NCBI RefSeq assembly: GCF_003002025.1
Contig: NZ_PVZB01000013.1
Coordinates: forward strand, 62,001-126,000
DNA from: Paraburkholderia sp. BL25I1N1
Lineage (GTDB): Bacteria > Pseudomonadota > Gammaproteobacteria > Burkholderiales > Burkholderiaceae
Reading direction: 5' to 3'
DNA length: 64,000 nt
A program made the position numbers and the translations under genes. The number at the start of each line of letters is the position of its first letter. Within the stretch, counting starts at the first letter, position 1. This document shows positions 43,748 through 52,631 of the stretch, one piece after another. The notes under the pieces are model-generated. The model did not search any database and was not told where the DNA came from. It saw nothing but the letters and a program-made list of their open reading frames with translations.

Positions 43748-44893
43748 ATGGCAGACAAATCCACAGCATTTCTCACTGAGCAACAGATCATGATTCGCGA
43801 CTCGGCGCGCCGCATCGCCGCGGAGGTGATCGCACCGACCGCGGCGGAGCGGGACCGCACGTCCGCATGGCCGCACGCCGAACTGAAGCAGTTGGCCGAG
43901 CTTGGCTTTCTCGGCATGCTGGTGCCGGAAGAGTACGGTGGGGTGGGGGCGGGCGTCGTCGAATTTTGCCTTGCCCAGTACGAGTTCGCCGGCGCCGATG
44001 CGGGGCTCGCCACGATTCTGCACGTGCATAACTTCACGGCGCTGTGCATCTCGATTCACGGCACCGAGGAGCAAAAGCGCCGCTATCTGCCGGCCATGGC
44101 GCGCGGCGAGTCGATCGGCGCGTTCCTCCTGAGCGAGCCGCAAGCCGGTTCCGACACCGCCGCGCTGCGCGCCACGGGCCGCCGCGACGGCGACCACTAC
44201 ATTCTCGACGGGGCGAAGCAGTTCATCTCGAACGGCAGCGAAGCCGGCGTTGCGATCGCCTTCGTGTTGACCGACAAGGACGCGGGCAAGCGCGGCGCGA
44301 GTACCTTCATCATTGACCCGAAACAGCCGGGCTACACCGTCACTCGCATCGAGAGCAAGCTTGGCCAGCACACGGCGCATACGGCAGCGATTTCACTCGA
44401 AGGCTACCGCGTGCCGTGCGAGAACCTGCTGCGCGCCGAAGGCGAAGGCTATCGCCTCGTCATGTCCGGTTTGTCGGACGGGCGCATCGGCATCGCGTTC
44501 ATCGCGGCCGGCGTTGCACGCGCTGCGCTCGACGCCGCTGTGGCCTATGCGAAGGACCGCGAAGCCTATGGCCGTCCGATCGCGGAACTGCAAGGTGTGA
44601 GTTTCGATCTCGCCGATATGGCCGCGCAGGTCGAGATCGCCTATCAGTACGCGCTGCATGCCGCGCGTCTGTGCGGGGAGGGTATCGAATGTTCGAAGGA
44701 GGCATCGATCGCCAAGCTGTTCGCGAGCGAGATCGCTGAAAAGGTTTGCTCGGACGCGATCCAGATTCATGGCGGCTACGGCTATCTGACGGACTTCCCA
44801 GTCGAGCGCTATAGCCGCGATGTGCGTGTCTGCAAGATCTACGAAGGCACGAGCCATGTCCAGAAGTTGATCATCGCGCGCAGCCTGATGTAA
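43748..44893 (+). CDS. Acyl-CoA dehydrogenase (homotetrameric short/branched-chain type)
   Basis: A 381-residue dehydrogenase of classic SCAD/isovaleryl type. FAD and substrate motifs: GAFLLSEPQAGSDTAAL, GAKQFISNG, REAYGRPIAELQGVSFDLADM, IQIHGGYGYLTDFPVER and the C-terminal CKIYEGTSHVQKLIIAR. The IYEGTS Glu is the catalytic base of the MCAD/SCAD group. Unlike the two dehydrogenase pairs in this window it stands alone. It is divergent from tetR and followed by an intrinsic terminator. Confidence 0.94.
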   Translation: MADKSTAFLTEQQIMIRDSARRIAAEVIAPTAAERDRTSAWPHAELKQLAELGFLGMLVPEEYGGVGAGVVEFCLAQYEFAGADAGLATILHVHNFTALCISIHGTEEQKRRYLPAMARGESIGAFLLSEPQAGSDTAALRATGRRDGDHYILDGAKQFISNGSEAGVAIAFVLTDKDAGKRGASTFIIDPKQPGYTVTRIESKLGQHTAHTAAISLEGYRVPCENLLRAEGEGYRLVMSGLSDGRIGIAFIAAGVARAALDAAVAYAKDREAYGRPIAELQGVSFDLADMAAQVEIAYQYALHAARLCGEGIECSKEASIAKLFASEIAEKVCSDAIQIHGGYGYLTDFPVERYSRDVRVCKIYEGTSHVQKLIIARSLM

Positions 44894-44938
44894 AGCCGGT
44901 GCCGAGCCGGGTCAGGTATCGCAGCGTGGCGAGCATTA

Positions 44939-44975
44939 GACCCGATTGACGTAGTTGTGTCGATCGGGGTCTTTT
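44939..44975 (+). terminator. Intrinsic terminator after the acyl-CoA dehydrogenase
   Basis: A hairpin formed by GACCCGATTGAC (44939-44950) and GTCGATCGGGGTC (44959-44971), with one bulge and one G-U pair, is followed by TTTT at 44972-44975. Confidence 0.75.
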
Positions 44976-45079
44976 GCAATGTAATCGGGGCTAAGCGCAA
45001 TCGTCACGTTTGGCCTTCGCTTCTAACATCCAGTTCACACAACAAGCGCTATAGCGCCGGAAAAGTGACGGAGACACCG

Positions 45080-45286
45080 ATGTACGCAACCCAGTCTTTG
45101 CATCGCACGGTGCTGCAATATCCCGAGCGGATCGCCGCGCGCTTGGCGGGGCGCGCGCGATGTTTCCGCGAGTTCGTCCATCGCGTTGCGCAACTCGCCG
45201 GCGCGCTACAGCAACTGGGTATGCAGGAAGGCGATCGCGTCGCCATGAATTTCCTTTTAATCGATTTATCGCGGAGCACACCATGA
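45080..45286 (+). pseudogene. 5' fragment of an AMP-dependent acyl-CoA ligase, rest deleted
   Basis: The frame starts MYATQSLHRTVLQYPERIAA and continues to ALQQLGMQEGDRVAM, the normal first 57 residues of a long-chain acyl-CoA ligase. At about 45249 the homology stops and 12 unrelated codons lead to a stop that overlaps the thiolase start. About 450 residues are missing. The deletion has placed the ligase's ribosome binding region and start close to the thiolase gene, so the promoter may still serve that operon. Confidence 0.8.
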
Positions 45287-46467
45287 GTCGAGACGTGTAT
45301 GTAGCCGGCATCGGCATGATTCCGTTCACCAAGCCGGGTGCGAACGAACCTTATCCGCAGATGGCCGCCCGGGCCACAAACGCCGCGCTGGCCGATGCAG
45401 GCATCGGCTATGCGCAGGTGCAGCAGTGCTATGTGGGCTACGTGTATGGCGATTCAACCGCAGGTCAGCGCGCGCTCTACAACGTGGGCATGACCGGCGT
45501 GCCGGTCATCAACGTGAACAACAACTGTTCGACTGGCTCGACGGCGCTTTATCTCGCACGTCAGGCGGTGGCGAGCGGCGCTGCGGAATGCGTACTCGCG
45601 CTCGGCTTCGAGCAGATGAATCCCGGCGCGCTCGGCACGATCTTCAAGGACCGCCCGTCGCCATTCGATCATTTCGACGCGATTTCCGAAGATCTCGTCG
45701 GCGCGTCGGACGTGCCGCCGGCCTTGCGCTATTTCGGCGGTGCGGGACTCGCGCACATGAAGCAGTACGGCACGAAGCTCTCGACGTTCGCGAAAATTCG
45801 CGCTAAAGCAAGCCGCCACGCGGCTAATAATCCGCTCGCGGTATTCCGCAACGTTGTCACCGAGGACGAGGTAATGGCCTCGCCGATGCTGTGGGAAGGG
45901 GTGATGACGCGTCTGATGGCATGCCCGCCGACCAGTGGCGCTGCCGCGGCGATTGTCTGCTCGGAACAGTTCGCGCAGAAGCATGGCCTGAACCGCGAGG
46001 TGAAGATCGCCGCGCAGGCAATGACGACCGATTTCGCCGCCACCTTCGAGAACCGCGACATGCGCCTGATCGCAGGTGCCGGCATGACGCAGGCGGCGGC
46101 GCGTCAGGTGTACGAGCAGGCGGGTATCGGCCCGCAGGACATTGACGTGGTCGAACTTCACGACTGTTTCGCCCACAACGAGTTGCTCACTTACGAGGCG
46201 CTCGGTCTGTGCGCTGAAGGCGAGGCGGAAAAGTTCGTCGTCGATGGCGACAACACGTATGGCGGCAAGTTCGTGACCAACCCGTCGGGCGGGCTGCTGT
46301 CGAAGGGGCACCCGCTCGGCGCTACCGGCATTGCGCAATGCGTGGAGCTGGTCCAGCAGCTGCGCGGCACGGCCGAGGCGCGCCAGGTGCCCAACGCGAG
46401 GCTCGGGTTGCAACACAACGTCGGGCTGGGCGGCGCGTGCGTCGTGACCTTGTACGAGCGCGTCTGA
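45283..46467 (+). CDS. SCP2-type thiolase/lipid-transfer family protein
   Basis: A 394-residue SCP-X-like thiolase. Nucleophile Cys in VNNNCSTGSTALYLA, His in GGLLSKGHPLGATG, catalytic pocket HDCFAHNELLTYEALG. The second Cys is replaced in LQHNVGLGGACVV. Members cleave branched 3-ketoacyl-CoAs or act with MaoC-like partners in retro-aldol steps. It starts the intact gene row thiolase, two dehydrogenases, MaoC, SDR. The start ATG follows GCGGAGCACACC. Confidence 0.92.
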   Translation: MSRDVYVAGIGMIPFTKPGANEPYPQMAARATNAALADAGIGYAQVQQCYVGYVYGDSTAGQRALYNVGMTGVPVINVNNNCSTGSTALYLARQAVASGAAECVLALGFEQMNPGALGTIFKDRPSPFDHFDAISEDLVGASDVPPALRYFGGAGLAHMKQYGTKLSTFAKIRAKASRHAANNPLAVFRNVVTEDEVMASPMLWEGVMTRLMACPPTSGAAAAIVCSEQFAQKHGLNREVKIAAQAMTTDFAATFENRDMRLIAGAGMTQAAARQVYEQAGIGPQDIDVVELHDCFAHNELLTYEALGLCAEGEAEKFVVDGDNTYGGKFVTNPSGGLLSKGHPLGATGIAQCVELVQQLRGTAEARQVPNARLGLQHNVGLGGACVVTLYERV

Positions 46468-46524
46468 GCACGCGCTGCCGCTTCGAACAATCTCATCTTG
46501 ATTCCTCAACAGGAGTAACGTCCG

Positions 46525-47739
46525 ATGGACTTTCGACCGGACACGGGCCTCGACGCCCTTCGCCAGCAGGTCCGCGCGTTCCTGGGTGAGAACTTGCCGG
46601 CCGAGCTGGCCGGCTCGCAGCACGGCGTGCGTTCGCCGCGCGCCGATCTGGTGCGCTGGCAGCGCATTCTCAACCAGCACGGTTGGGGCGCGCCCTACTG
46701 GGCGGCGGACCATGGCGGCACCGGCTGGACCGCGCAACAGCGCCTGGTTTTCGACGAGGAGTGCGCCGCGGCAGGCGCGCCGACCCAAGATGTGTTTGGC
46801 CAACGCCTGCTCGGCCCCGTGCTGAATCACTTCGGCACGGCGGCGCAGAAAGCTGAACATTTGCCGCCGATCTTCAACGGCGACCGTTTGTGGTGCCAGG
46901 GATTTTCCGAGCCTGGCTCGGGTTCCGACCTCGCTTCGCTGCGCATGCAGGCCGTACGCGAAGGCGACCACTACGTCGTGAACGGGCAGAAGATCTGGAC
47001 CAGCTATGCGCATCAGGCGGACTGGATCTTCATGCTGGTGCGCACGGATACATCCGTGAAAAAGCAGTCGGGCATCAGCTTCCTGCTCGCAGATATGAAA
47101 ACGCCGGGTATCGCCGTACGCCCCATTCTGACGATCGACGGCTGTCATCATCTGAACGAGACGTTCTTCGACAACGTGCGTGTGCCGGTGGTCAACTGTG
47201 TCGGAGGCGAGGGCGCGGGGTGGGCCGTCACGAAGTTTCTGCTCAACAACGAACATGCGGCGACGGCCGATCTGCCGACGCTCGTACGCTTTCGGCGGCA
47301 ATTGCGCAAGCTCGCCACCACGCTGGTGGTGGACGGCAAGCCGCTGATCGAGCGACCTGAATTCGCGCAACGGCTCGCGCGTCTCGAAGCCGAATTGCAA
47401 GCCATTGGCATGCTGGTGCAGCGCGTCGCGGCAATGGAGGAAGACCATAGTCCTGGCGCTCACGTCCTGGGCTCGATGCTAAAGATTCGCGGCACCGAAC
47501 TCCAGCAGCGCATGAGCGAGTTTCTGGTCGAGTCACTGGGCCACTATGGGGCATATGCCTATGCAGAAGCACACGCGCATGGCGGCTCCGGTGCGACGCA
47601 CGACGCATTGCCGATGCCTGCACCGGGCTTAGGACCGGGTATTGCCAGCGAGATGTTTTTTCGACGTGCGTCGACGATTTACGGCGGCACGAGCGAGGTT
47701 CAGCGCGGAATCATTGCCAAGCTGATGTTTCAACTCTGA
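46525..47739 (+). CDS. Acyl-CoA dehydrogenase, large-type subunit of a pair
   Basis: A 404-residue dehydrogenase: LWCQGFSEPGSGSDLASLRM, NGQKIWTSYAHQADWIF, GISFLLADMKTPGI and the end RASTIYGGTSEVQRGIIAKL. The Glu of IYEGTS enzymes is Gly here (IYGGTSE), as in one subunit of heteromeric dehydrogenases. It matches, motif for motif, the amber-interrupted gene at 3172. The next dehydrogenase starts 14 bp later, so an alpha2-beta2 enzyme is likely. Ribosome binding site CAGGAG. Confidence 0.92.
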   Translation: MDFRPDTGLDALRQQVRAFLGENLPAELAGSQHGVRSPRADLVRWQRILNQHGWGAPYWAADHGGTGWTAQQRLVFDEECAAAGAPTQDVFGQRLLGPVLNHFGTAAQKAEHLPPIFNGDRLWCQGFSEPGSGSDLASLRMQAVREGDHYVVNGQKIWTSYAHQADWIFMLVRTDTSVKKQSGISFLLADMKTPGIAVRPILTIDGCHHLNETFFDNVRVPVVNCVGGEGAGWAVTKFLLNNEHAATADLPTLVRFRRQLRKLATTLVVDGKPLIERPEFAQRLARLEAELQAIGMLVQRVAAMEEDHSPGAHVLGSMLKIRGTELQQRMSEFLVESLGHYGAYAYAEAHAHGGSGATHDALPMPAPGLGPGIASEMFFRRASTIYGGTSEVQRGIIAKLMFQL

Positions 47740-47753
47740 CGCGACAGATCACC

Positions 47754-48920
47754 ATGAACTTCCAGTTGAATTCGGAGCAGCAGATGCTGCAGGACAGCGT
47801 ACGTCGCTATATCGCGCGTGCGTATGCATTTGACAGGCGCACCGCGCAGGTGAAGGCGGGCCGCGATCATCACGCGCGGAACTGGTCCTCGTTCGCCGAG
47901 AACGGCTGGCTTGCCGCGGCGCTGCCGGAAGAGTACGGCGGCCTGGGCGGATCGTTGCTCGATACCGTGTTGATCGCGCAGGAGCTGGGTCGTGGGCTGG
48001 TGGTCGATCCCTTCGTCGGCTGCGCGGTGCTGGCGGTGCAGACCTTCGTGGCGGCGGCCACGCCCGCGCAGATGGATGTGCTCTTGCCGCGCATCGCCGA
48101 GGGCACGTGTCGTATCGCGCTCGCGTACCAGGAGGCTTCGTCGCGCGGCAATCCGGCGGTCGTCGAGACGCTCGCGAGTCGCGATGCAACCGGCTTCCGG
48201 CTAGACGGACAGAAGACGGCCGTGCTGGGTGCGCCCGGTGCAGATCAGTTCATCGTGTCGGCGCGCATCGCGGGCACCGGTGCAAGCGGCGACCACCCGG
48301 CGCTCTTCCTCGTCGACGCGGCGATGCAAGGCGTGACGGTGCGCCCGGTGCCGCTGCACGACGGAAGCTGGGCCGCGCAGTTGCAACTCGACGGCGTGCA
48401 GGTCGGCCAGCAAGCGGTGCTGGGCGATCCGGGATGCGGTCTGAGCGCGCTCCGCCGCGGCCTGGCTCACGGAACCGCGGCGCTGTGCGCGGAGCTCGTA
48501 GGCGCGATGGAAGCCGCGGTCGTCGCAACGGCGGAGTTTCTGAGGGTACGCAAGCAATTCGGCGTACCGATTGGCAGTTTTCAGGCGTTGCAGCACCGGA
48601 TGGCCGACATGGCCGCCGAGATGGAGCTTGCACGCTCAATGCTGTATGTGCTGCTGGCATCGCTCGAAAACGGCGATGAAGCGACGCGTCAGCACACGGT
48701 GTCGGCGGCCAAGGCGCTGATCGGCCGGACGGCGAAGCAGGTATGCGGTCAGGCAATTCAGTTGCACGGCGGGATCGGCATGACCGAGGAATACACGATT
48801 GGCCACTATTTCAAACGCGCTGTCGTTGGCGACCTTCTGTACGGAACCAGCGACCAGCACGACGCATATTGCGCGGCCTCGCTGCGCGATGCGTTGAGTT
48901 TGTCCACGGAAAACGCATGA
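47754..48920 (+). CDS. Acyl-CoA dehydrogenase, partner subunit
   Basis: A 388-residue dehydrogenase family protein: MNFQLNSEQQMLQDSVRRYI at the start, RKQFGVPIGSFQALQHRMADM and LHGGIGMTEEYTIGHYFKR near the end. Same type as the gene at 4391, and paired with the preceding large-type subunit. Its stop overlaps the MaoC start by 4 bp (ATGA). Confidence 0.92.
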   Translation: MNFQLNSEQQMLQDSVRRYIARAYAFDRRTAQVKAGRDHHARNWSSFAENGWLAAALPEEYGGLGGSLLDTVLIAQELGRGLVVDPFVGCAVLAVQTFVAAATPAQMDVLLPRIAEGTCRIALAYQEASSRGNPAVVETLASRDATGFRLDGQKTAVLGAPGADQFIVSARIAGTGASGDHPALFLVDAAMQGVTVRPVPLHDGSWAAQLQLDGVQVGQQAVLGDPGCGLSALRRGLAHGTAALCAELVGAMEAAVVATAEFLRVRKQFGVPIGSFQALQHRMADMAAEMELARSMLYVLLASLENGDEATRQHTVSAAKALIGRTAKQVCGQAIQLHGGIGMTEEYTIGHYFKRAVVGDLLYGTSDQHDAYCAASLRDALSLSTENA

Positions 48921-49372
48921 AACATTACGAAAGCATCGAAGCGCTCAAGCCGCTTGTCGGGGAATCGATCGGCATAAGCGACTGGCTCGTCATCGATCAG
49001 CACCGCATCAATCTGTTCGCGGACTCGACCGGCGATCACCAGTGGATCCACGTCGATGTCGAGCGCGCGCGCAGCGGTCCATTCGGCATGCCGATCGCGC
49101 ACGGCCTCCTGACGTTGAGCCTGCTGCCCGCATTTCTCGCGACCGCGTTCGAGGTACGTGGCATCGGTTCGGCGCTCAACTATGGCCTCAATAAGGTGCG
49201 CTTTGCGGCACCGGTTCCCGTGAACTCGCGCTTGCGCGCACAGTTCAGGCTTGTCGAATGGAACCCGCTGGGAACCACCGGCGCGCAAATCAAGCTCGAA
49301 ATGATTGTTGAAATCGACGGGCAGAGCAAGCCTGCGTGTGTGGCCGAATCCATCGTGCGCTTCTTCTACTGA
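48917..49372 (+). CDS. MaoC-like enoyl-CoA hydratase
   Basis: A 151-residue hot-dog-fold protein. The hydratase-2 motif is complete: ADSTGDHQWIHVDVERA with the catalytic Asp and His, then GPFGMPIAHGLLTLSLLP. It should hydrate trans-2-enoyl-CoA to (3R)-hydroxyacyl-CoA, which suits the R-specific MFE2-type SDR encoded next. The start lies in the ATGA overlap with the dehydrogenase. Confidence 0.93.
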   Translation: MKHYESIEALKPLVGESIGISDWLVIDQHRINLFADSTGDHQWIHVDVERARSGPFGMPIAHGLLTLSLLPAFLATAFEVRGIGSALNYGLNKVRFAAPVPVNSRLRAQFRLVEWNPLGTTGAQIKLEMIVEIDGQSKPACVAESIVRFFY

Positions 49373-49405
49373 CCCGCGCGGCTTGTACTTAAGGAGAGGG
49401 AGATA

Positions 49406-50317
49406 ATGAGCATTCGCTTTGACGGCAAAGTCGCCATTGTCACAGGAGCAGGTGCGGGCCTTGGGCGCCAACACGCACTCGCTCTTGCCGCGCGCGGCGC
49501 AGCGGTGGTGGTTAACGATTTCGGCGCAAATCGGGATGGCACCGGCGGTTCATCGTCGGCGGCGCAAGCAGTCGTGGATGAGATCCGCGCCACGGGTCGC
49601 AGCGCGATCGCACACGGTGCCGACGTTGCCGACTATACGCAGGTCGCCGACATGGTTGCGCAGGCGATGGCCACGTTCGGCCGCGTCGATATCTTGATCA
49701 ACAATGCGGGCATTCTGCGCGACAAGAGTTTCGCGAAGATGGACCTGGCGGAGTTCAAGACGGTGCTCGACGTGCATCTGATGGGCTCGGTGCATTGTAC
49801 GAAAGCAGTGTGGGACATCATGCGCGAGCAAAAGTACGGCCGTATCGTCATGACGACGTCCGCCGCAGGGCTCTATGGAAACTTCGGCCAGGCGAACTAC
49901 GGCGCCGCCAAAATGGCGTTGGTCGGGCTGATGAACGTGCTTCATCAGGAAGGCTTGAGGAGCAACATCAGGGTCAACACGATCGCGCCGATCGCGGCAA
50001 CCCGCATGACCGAGGCATTGTTGCCTGCTGACGCGCTTGACGCCATTCGCCCCGAGCGAGTCACGCCCGGCGTACTGTTCCTGTGCAGCAGCGACGCGCC
50101 TTCCAGGGTCGTGCTATCCGCAGGCGGGGGTTCATTTTCAGTTGCGGCAGTCATGGAGACTGCGCCTTGCCATCTGCGCGATGAGGAACTGACGCCGGAG
50201 ACCATCGCTCGCCGCTTCGACGAAATTGCCGAGTGGAGCAGTGCGCGCGCGTATAGCGAAGCGGGCGAAGAGGTGCAGCGGTTCATCAATAGCGCAGTGG
50301 AAGCGTTACGCGGATGA
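49406..50317 (+). CDS. MFE2-type SDR ((3R)-hydroxyacyl-CoA dehydrogenase)
   Basis: A 303-residue SDR like the N-terminal domain of peroxisomal multifunctional enzyme 2. Motifs: VTGAGAGLGRQHALALAARGAAVVVNDFG cut short here, NNAGILRDKSFAKM, TTSAAGLYGNFGQANYGAAKMALVG with the catalytic Ser, Tyr and Lys. It oxidises the (3R)-hydroxyacyl-CoA made by the MaoC hydratase. It starts 33 bp after maoC behind AAGGAGAGGG and is the last gene of this operon. Confidence 0.93.
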   Translation: MSIRFDGKVAIVTGAGAGLGRQHALALAARGAAVVVNDFGANRDGTGGSSSAAQAVVDEIRATGRSAIAHGADVADYTQVADMVAQAMATFGRVDILINNAGILRDKSFAKMDLAEFKTVLDVHLMGSVHCTKAVWDIMREQKYGRIVMTTSAAGLYGNFGQANYGAAKMALVGLMNVLHQEGLRSNIRVNTIAPIAATRMTEALLPADALDAIRPERVTPGVLFLCSSDAPSRVVLSAGGGSFSVAAVMETAPCHLRDEELTPETIARRFDEIAEWSSARAYSEAGEEVQRFINSAVEALRG

Positions 50318-50439
50318 AAGTTTGATGTATCCGGGTGCCGTGGATCGCGCGCAAGGGACGCACGGCAGGAGGTGGCTGCGTTTCTGTGGAAAAAGCGGAA
50401 GCGGCTGCCGACACTCGCCGCCGCGAGTTGCCAACGCCG

Positions 50440-52611
50440 TCAGCTTGCCAAATCGCTGTGCGACGCCAGCGGGGATAAGTCGTCGTGCGCGGCGCGAGCA
50501 TCATCGTTTATCGTGGCTTCCCGTGCGAGTACAGCAACACCGTCCGCCGCCCGCACTCCCTGTCCCGCAGGCAGCACGAAAATCGGATTGATCTCGGCTT
50601 CGACAATACGCCCACCAAGTCTCACGGCCATCCGCGCGAACGCGACGATCGCGGTGACCAGCGCATCAATATCAGCGCGCGGCCGCCCACGAAAACCATC
50701 GAGCAGTGGCCAGGTTTTCAGTTCGTGGATCATCTCGAGCGCGTCTGAGCGTGACAGCGGCGCTTTGGCGGAGAGGAGACGCATGGTCGTGTCCTTGAAC
50801 AATTCTGCCGTGATGCCACCCATGCCGAGCAGCAAGGCCGTGCCCAACGCGTCGCGATGAAGGCCAAGAATCAGTTCTGTTCCGCTCACCATTTCCTGCA
50901 CGAGAAATGCATCCGCAGATACGCCGGTTGCGGTTTCAACCTCGTCGCGCATGCGGTTCAGGCGCGCTCCGATATTGTCAGTGGTCACACCGACGGCTAC
51001 ACCGCCGACATCGCTCTTGTGTGTGATCTTGTTAGACAGCAGCTTGAGCACGACCTTGCCACCCAGCTCGCGAGCGGCGGTCTCCGCGTCATTTGCGTTC
51101 GTGACGATACGTTCGTGCGCCACTGAGACGCCGAAGCGCGCAAACAGCTCTTTCGCCTGCGCTTCGTTAAGCGATCCGGCAGGTAGATCGCTTACGTCGA
51201 CTTCTGCTGCAGCGTGTTGTTCGTGCGAACTCACAGCACGTTGCATGTACTCGCGATGCTGCCACATTGCAGCCAGCGCGCTCGTTACGCTCTCGGGCGA
51301 CGGGAACGCCGGCACTGTCTGCTCGTTGAGCATGCGCGTGATCTCCGGCGCGTGCGGACTCACAAACGCCATCACAGGTTTGTCGCTGCCGGGCAGCGAA
51401 TCGCGAATCGCGCAGGCCATCAGGTCGGGCATTGCGAGACCCGACGATCCAACGATGACCACGACCGCATCGTAAGTCGGACTGTCGAGCAGCGTGCTGA
51501 TCGCGCCGCGCAGAAGCGCCGGTTGCAGGCCCGCGAGCGTCACATCGATCGGGTTGCGGTCGAGCACCGCATGATCGCCGGTCTGGAGCGCTCGCAGCTT
51601 TGCAGCGGTCGCCTCGTCAGGAGGTGGGGTCTCGAAGTTTGCCATACCGAGGCTATCGGCAACGAGCGTGCCGGCGCCGCCAGTCGAGGTCAAAATAGCC
51701 ACCCGTCGTCCGGCAAGCTTGCGGTGCGCAGCGAGTGCATGAGGAATATCGAGCAGATCGGAAAACGTCTGCGCACGAATGACGCCGACCTGCTTGAACA
51801 GCGCATCGTACATGCGGTCGGAGCCCGCCAGCGCGCCCGTATGCGAGACCGCCGAACGCGCGCCTGACTCCGAACGCCCGATCTTGAAGACCACGACCGG
51901 CTTGCCTGCTGCCGCCGCCCGTAACGCCGCACGCCGAAATCGGTCCGGGTGACGGAGCCCTTCCATGTAAAGCGCAATGACAGAAGTCGAATCATCGTCG
52001 ACCAGATAGTCGACGAAGTCTGCCATGTCGAGGTCGGCCTCATTACTCGTCGAGATGAGCTTCGACAAGCCGATGCCGCGTGCCGCCGCCCGTGAAAGCA
52101 GCGAGCCGAGAATCCCGCCGCTTTGCGATACCACGCCAATTCCACCGACTGTGAACGCGTCCGTTTCGAGCGCACCGCTTGCCGACAGCGTGATGCGATC
52201 GGTCAGGTTCACGAGCCCGATCGTGTTCGGTCCGAGCAGACGCATGGAGCCTGCTGCTTCGATCAATTGCGCCTGACGCCTGGCGCCTTCCTCGCCGATC
52301 TCCGCATAACCACTCGCCAGCACAATGGCAGCGCTCGTACCACGGCTCGCCAGATCCCTGACAGCGACGTGAGCGCGTTCGGCACCGAGCAGCACGATAC
52401 CGACATCGGGCGCGCACGGCAGTGAGGCGACATCGGGATAGCAGGGCAGGCCATCGATCGACTCGTAACGCGGGTTGACCGGGTAGATGTCGCCGCCGAA
52501 GCCGTGCTTCCGGAGGTACGCGATCGGGCGGCCTGAGGTCTTGGCGGCGTCCGCTGACGCGCCGATCACCGCAACGCTTGCAGGGCGCATCAATTTTGCA
52601 ATTGCATTCAT
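50440..52611 (-). CDS. NDP-forming acyl-CoA synthetase (ADP-forming acetate-CoA ligase family)
   Basis: A 723-residue fusion of the alpha and beta parts of an NDP-forming CoA ligase. Order: CoA-binding domain (1-130, SVAVIGASADAAKTSGRP), succinyl-CoA ligase-like domains with the phospho-histidine in SAVSHTGALAGSDR, and a C-terminal ATP-grasp domain (about 490-700, GGKVVLKLLSNKITHKSDVGG). It makes an acyl-CoA from the acid, CoA and ATP. Feruloyl-CoA synthetase FerA of Sphingobium belongs to this family, but the substrate here is unknown. Paired with a crotonase 20 bp upstream in the same operon. Confidence 0.92.
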   Translation of the reverse strand: MNAIAKLMRPASVAVIGASADAAKTSGRPIAYLRKHGFGGDIYPVNPRYESIDGLPCYPDVASLPCAPDVGIVLLGAERAHVAVRDLASRGTSAAIVLASGYAEIGEEGARRQAQLIEAAGSMRLLGPNTIGLVNLTDRITLSASGALETDAFTVGGIGVVSQSGGILGSLLSRAAARGIGLSKLISTSNEADLDMADFVDYLVDDDSTSVIALYMEGLRHPDRFRRAALRAAAAGKPVVVFKIGRSESGARSAVSHTGALAGSDRMYDALFKQVGVIRAQTFSDLLDIPHALAAHRKLAGRRVAILTSTGGAGTLVADSLGMANFETPPPDEATAAKLRALQTGDHAVLDRNPIDVTLAGLQPALLRGAISTLLDSPTYDAVVVIVGSSGLAMPDLMACAIRDSLPGSDKPVMAFVSPHAPEITRMLNEQTVPAFPSPESVTSALAAMWQHREYMQRAVSSHEQHAAAEVDVSDLPAGSLNEAQAKELFARFGVSVAHERIVTNANDAETAARELGGKVVLKLLSNKITHKSDVGGVAVGVTTDNIGARLNRMRDEVETATGVSADAFLVQEMVSGTELILGLHRDALGTALLLGMGGITAELFKDTTMRLLSAKAPLSRSDALEMIHELKTWPLLDGFRGRPRADIDALVTAIVAFARMAVRLGGRIVEAEINPIFVLPAGQGVRAADGVAVLAREATINDDARAAHDDLSPLASHSDLAS

Positions 52612-52631
52612 GTGGGTCTTCTCCTGCGTGC

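Noticed and set aside
45454-47463. 669-codon minus-strand frame
   Set aside because: Shadow of the thiolase and acyl-CoA dehydrogenase genes on the plus strand.
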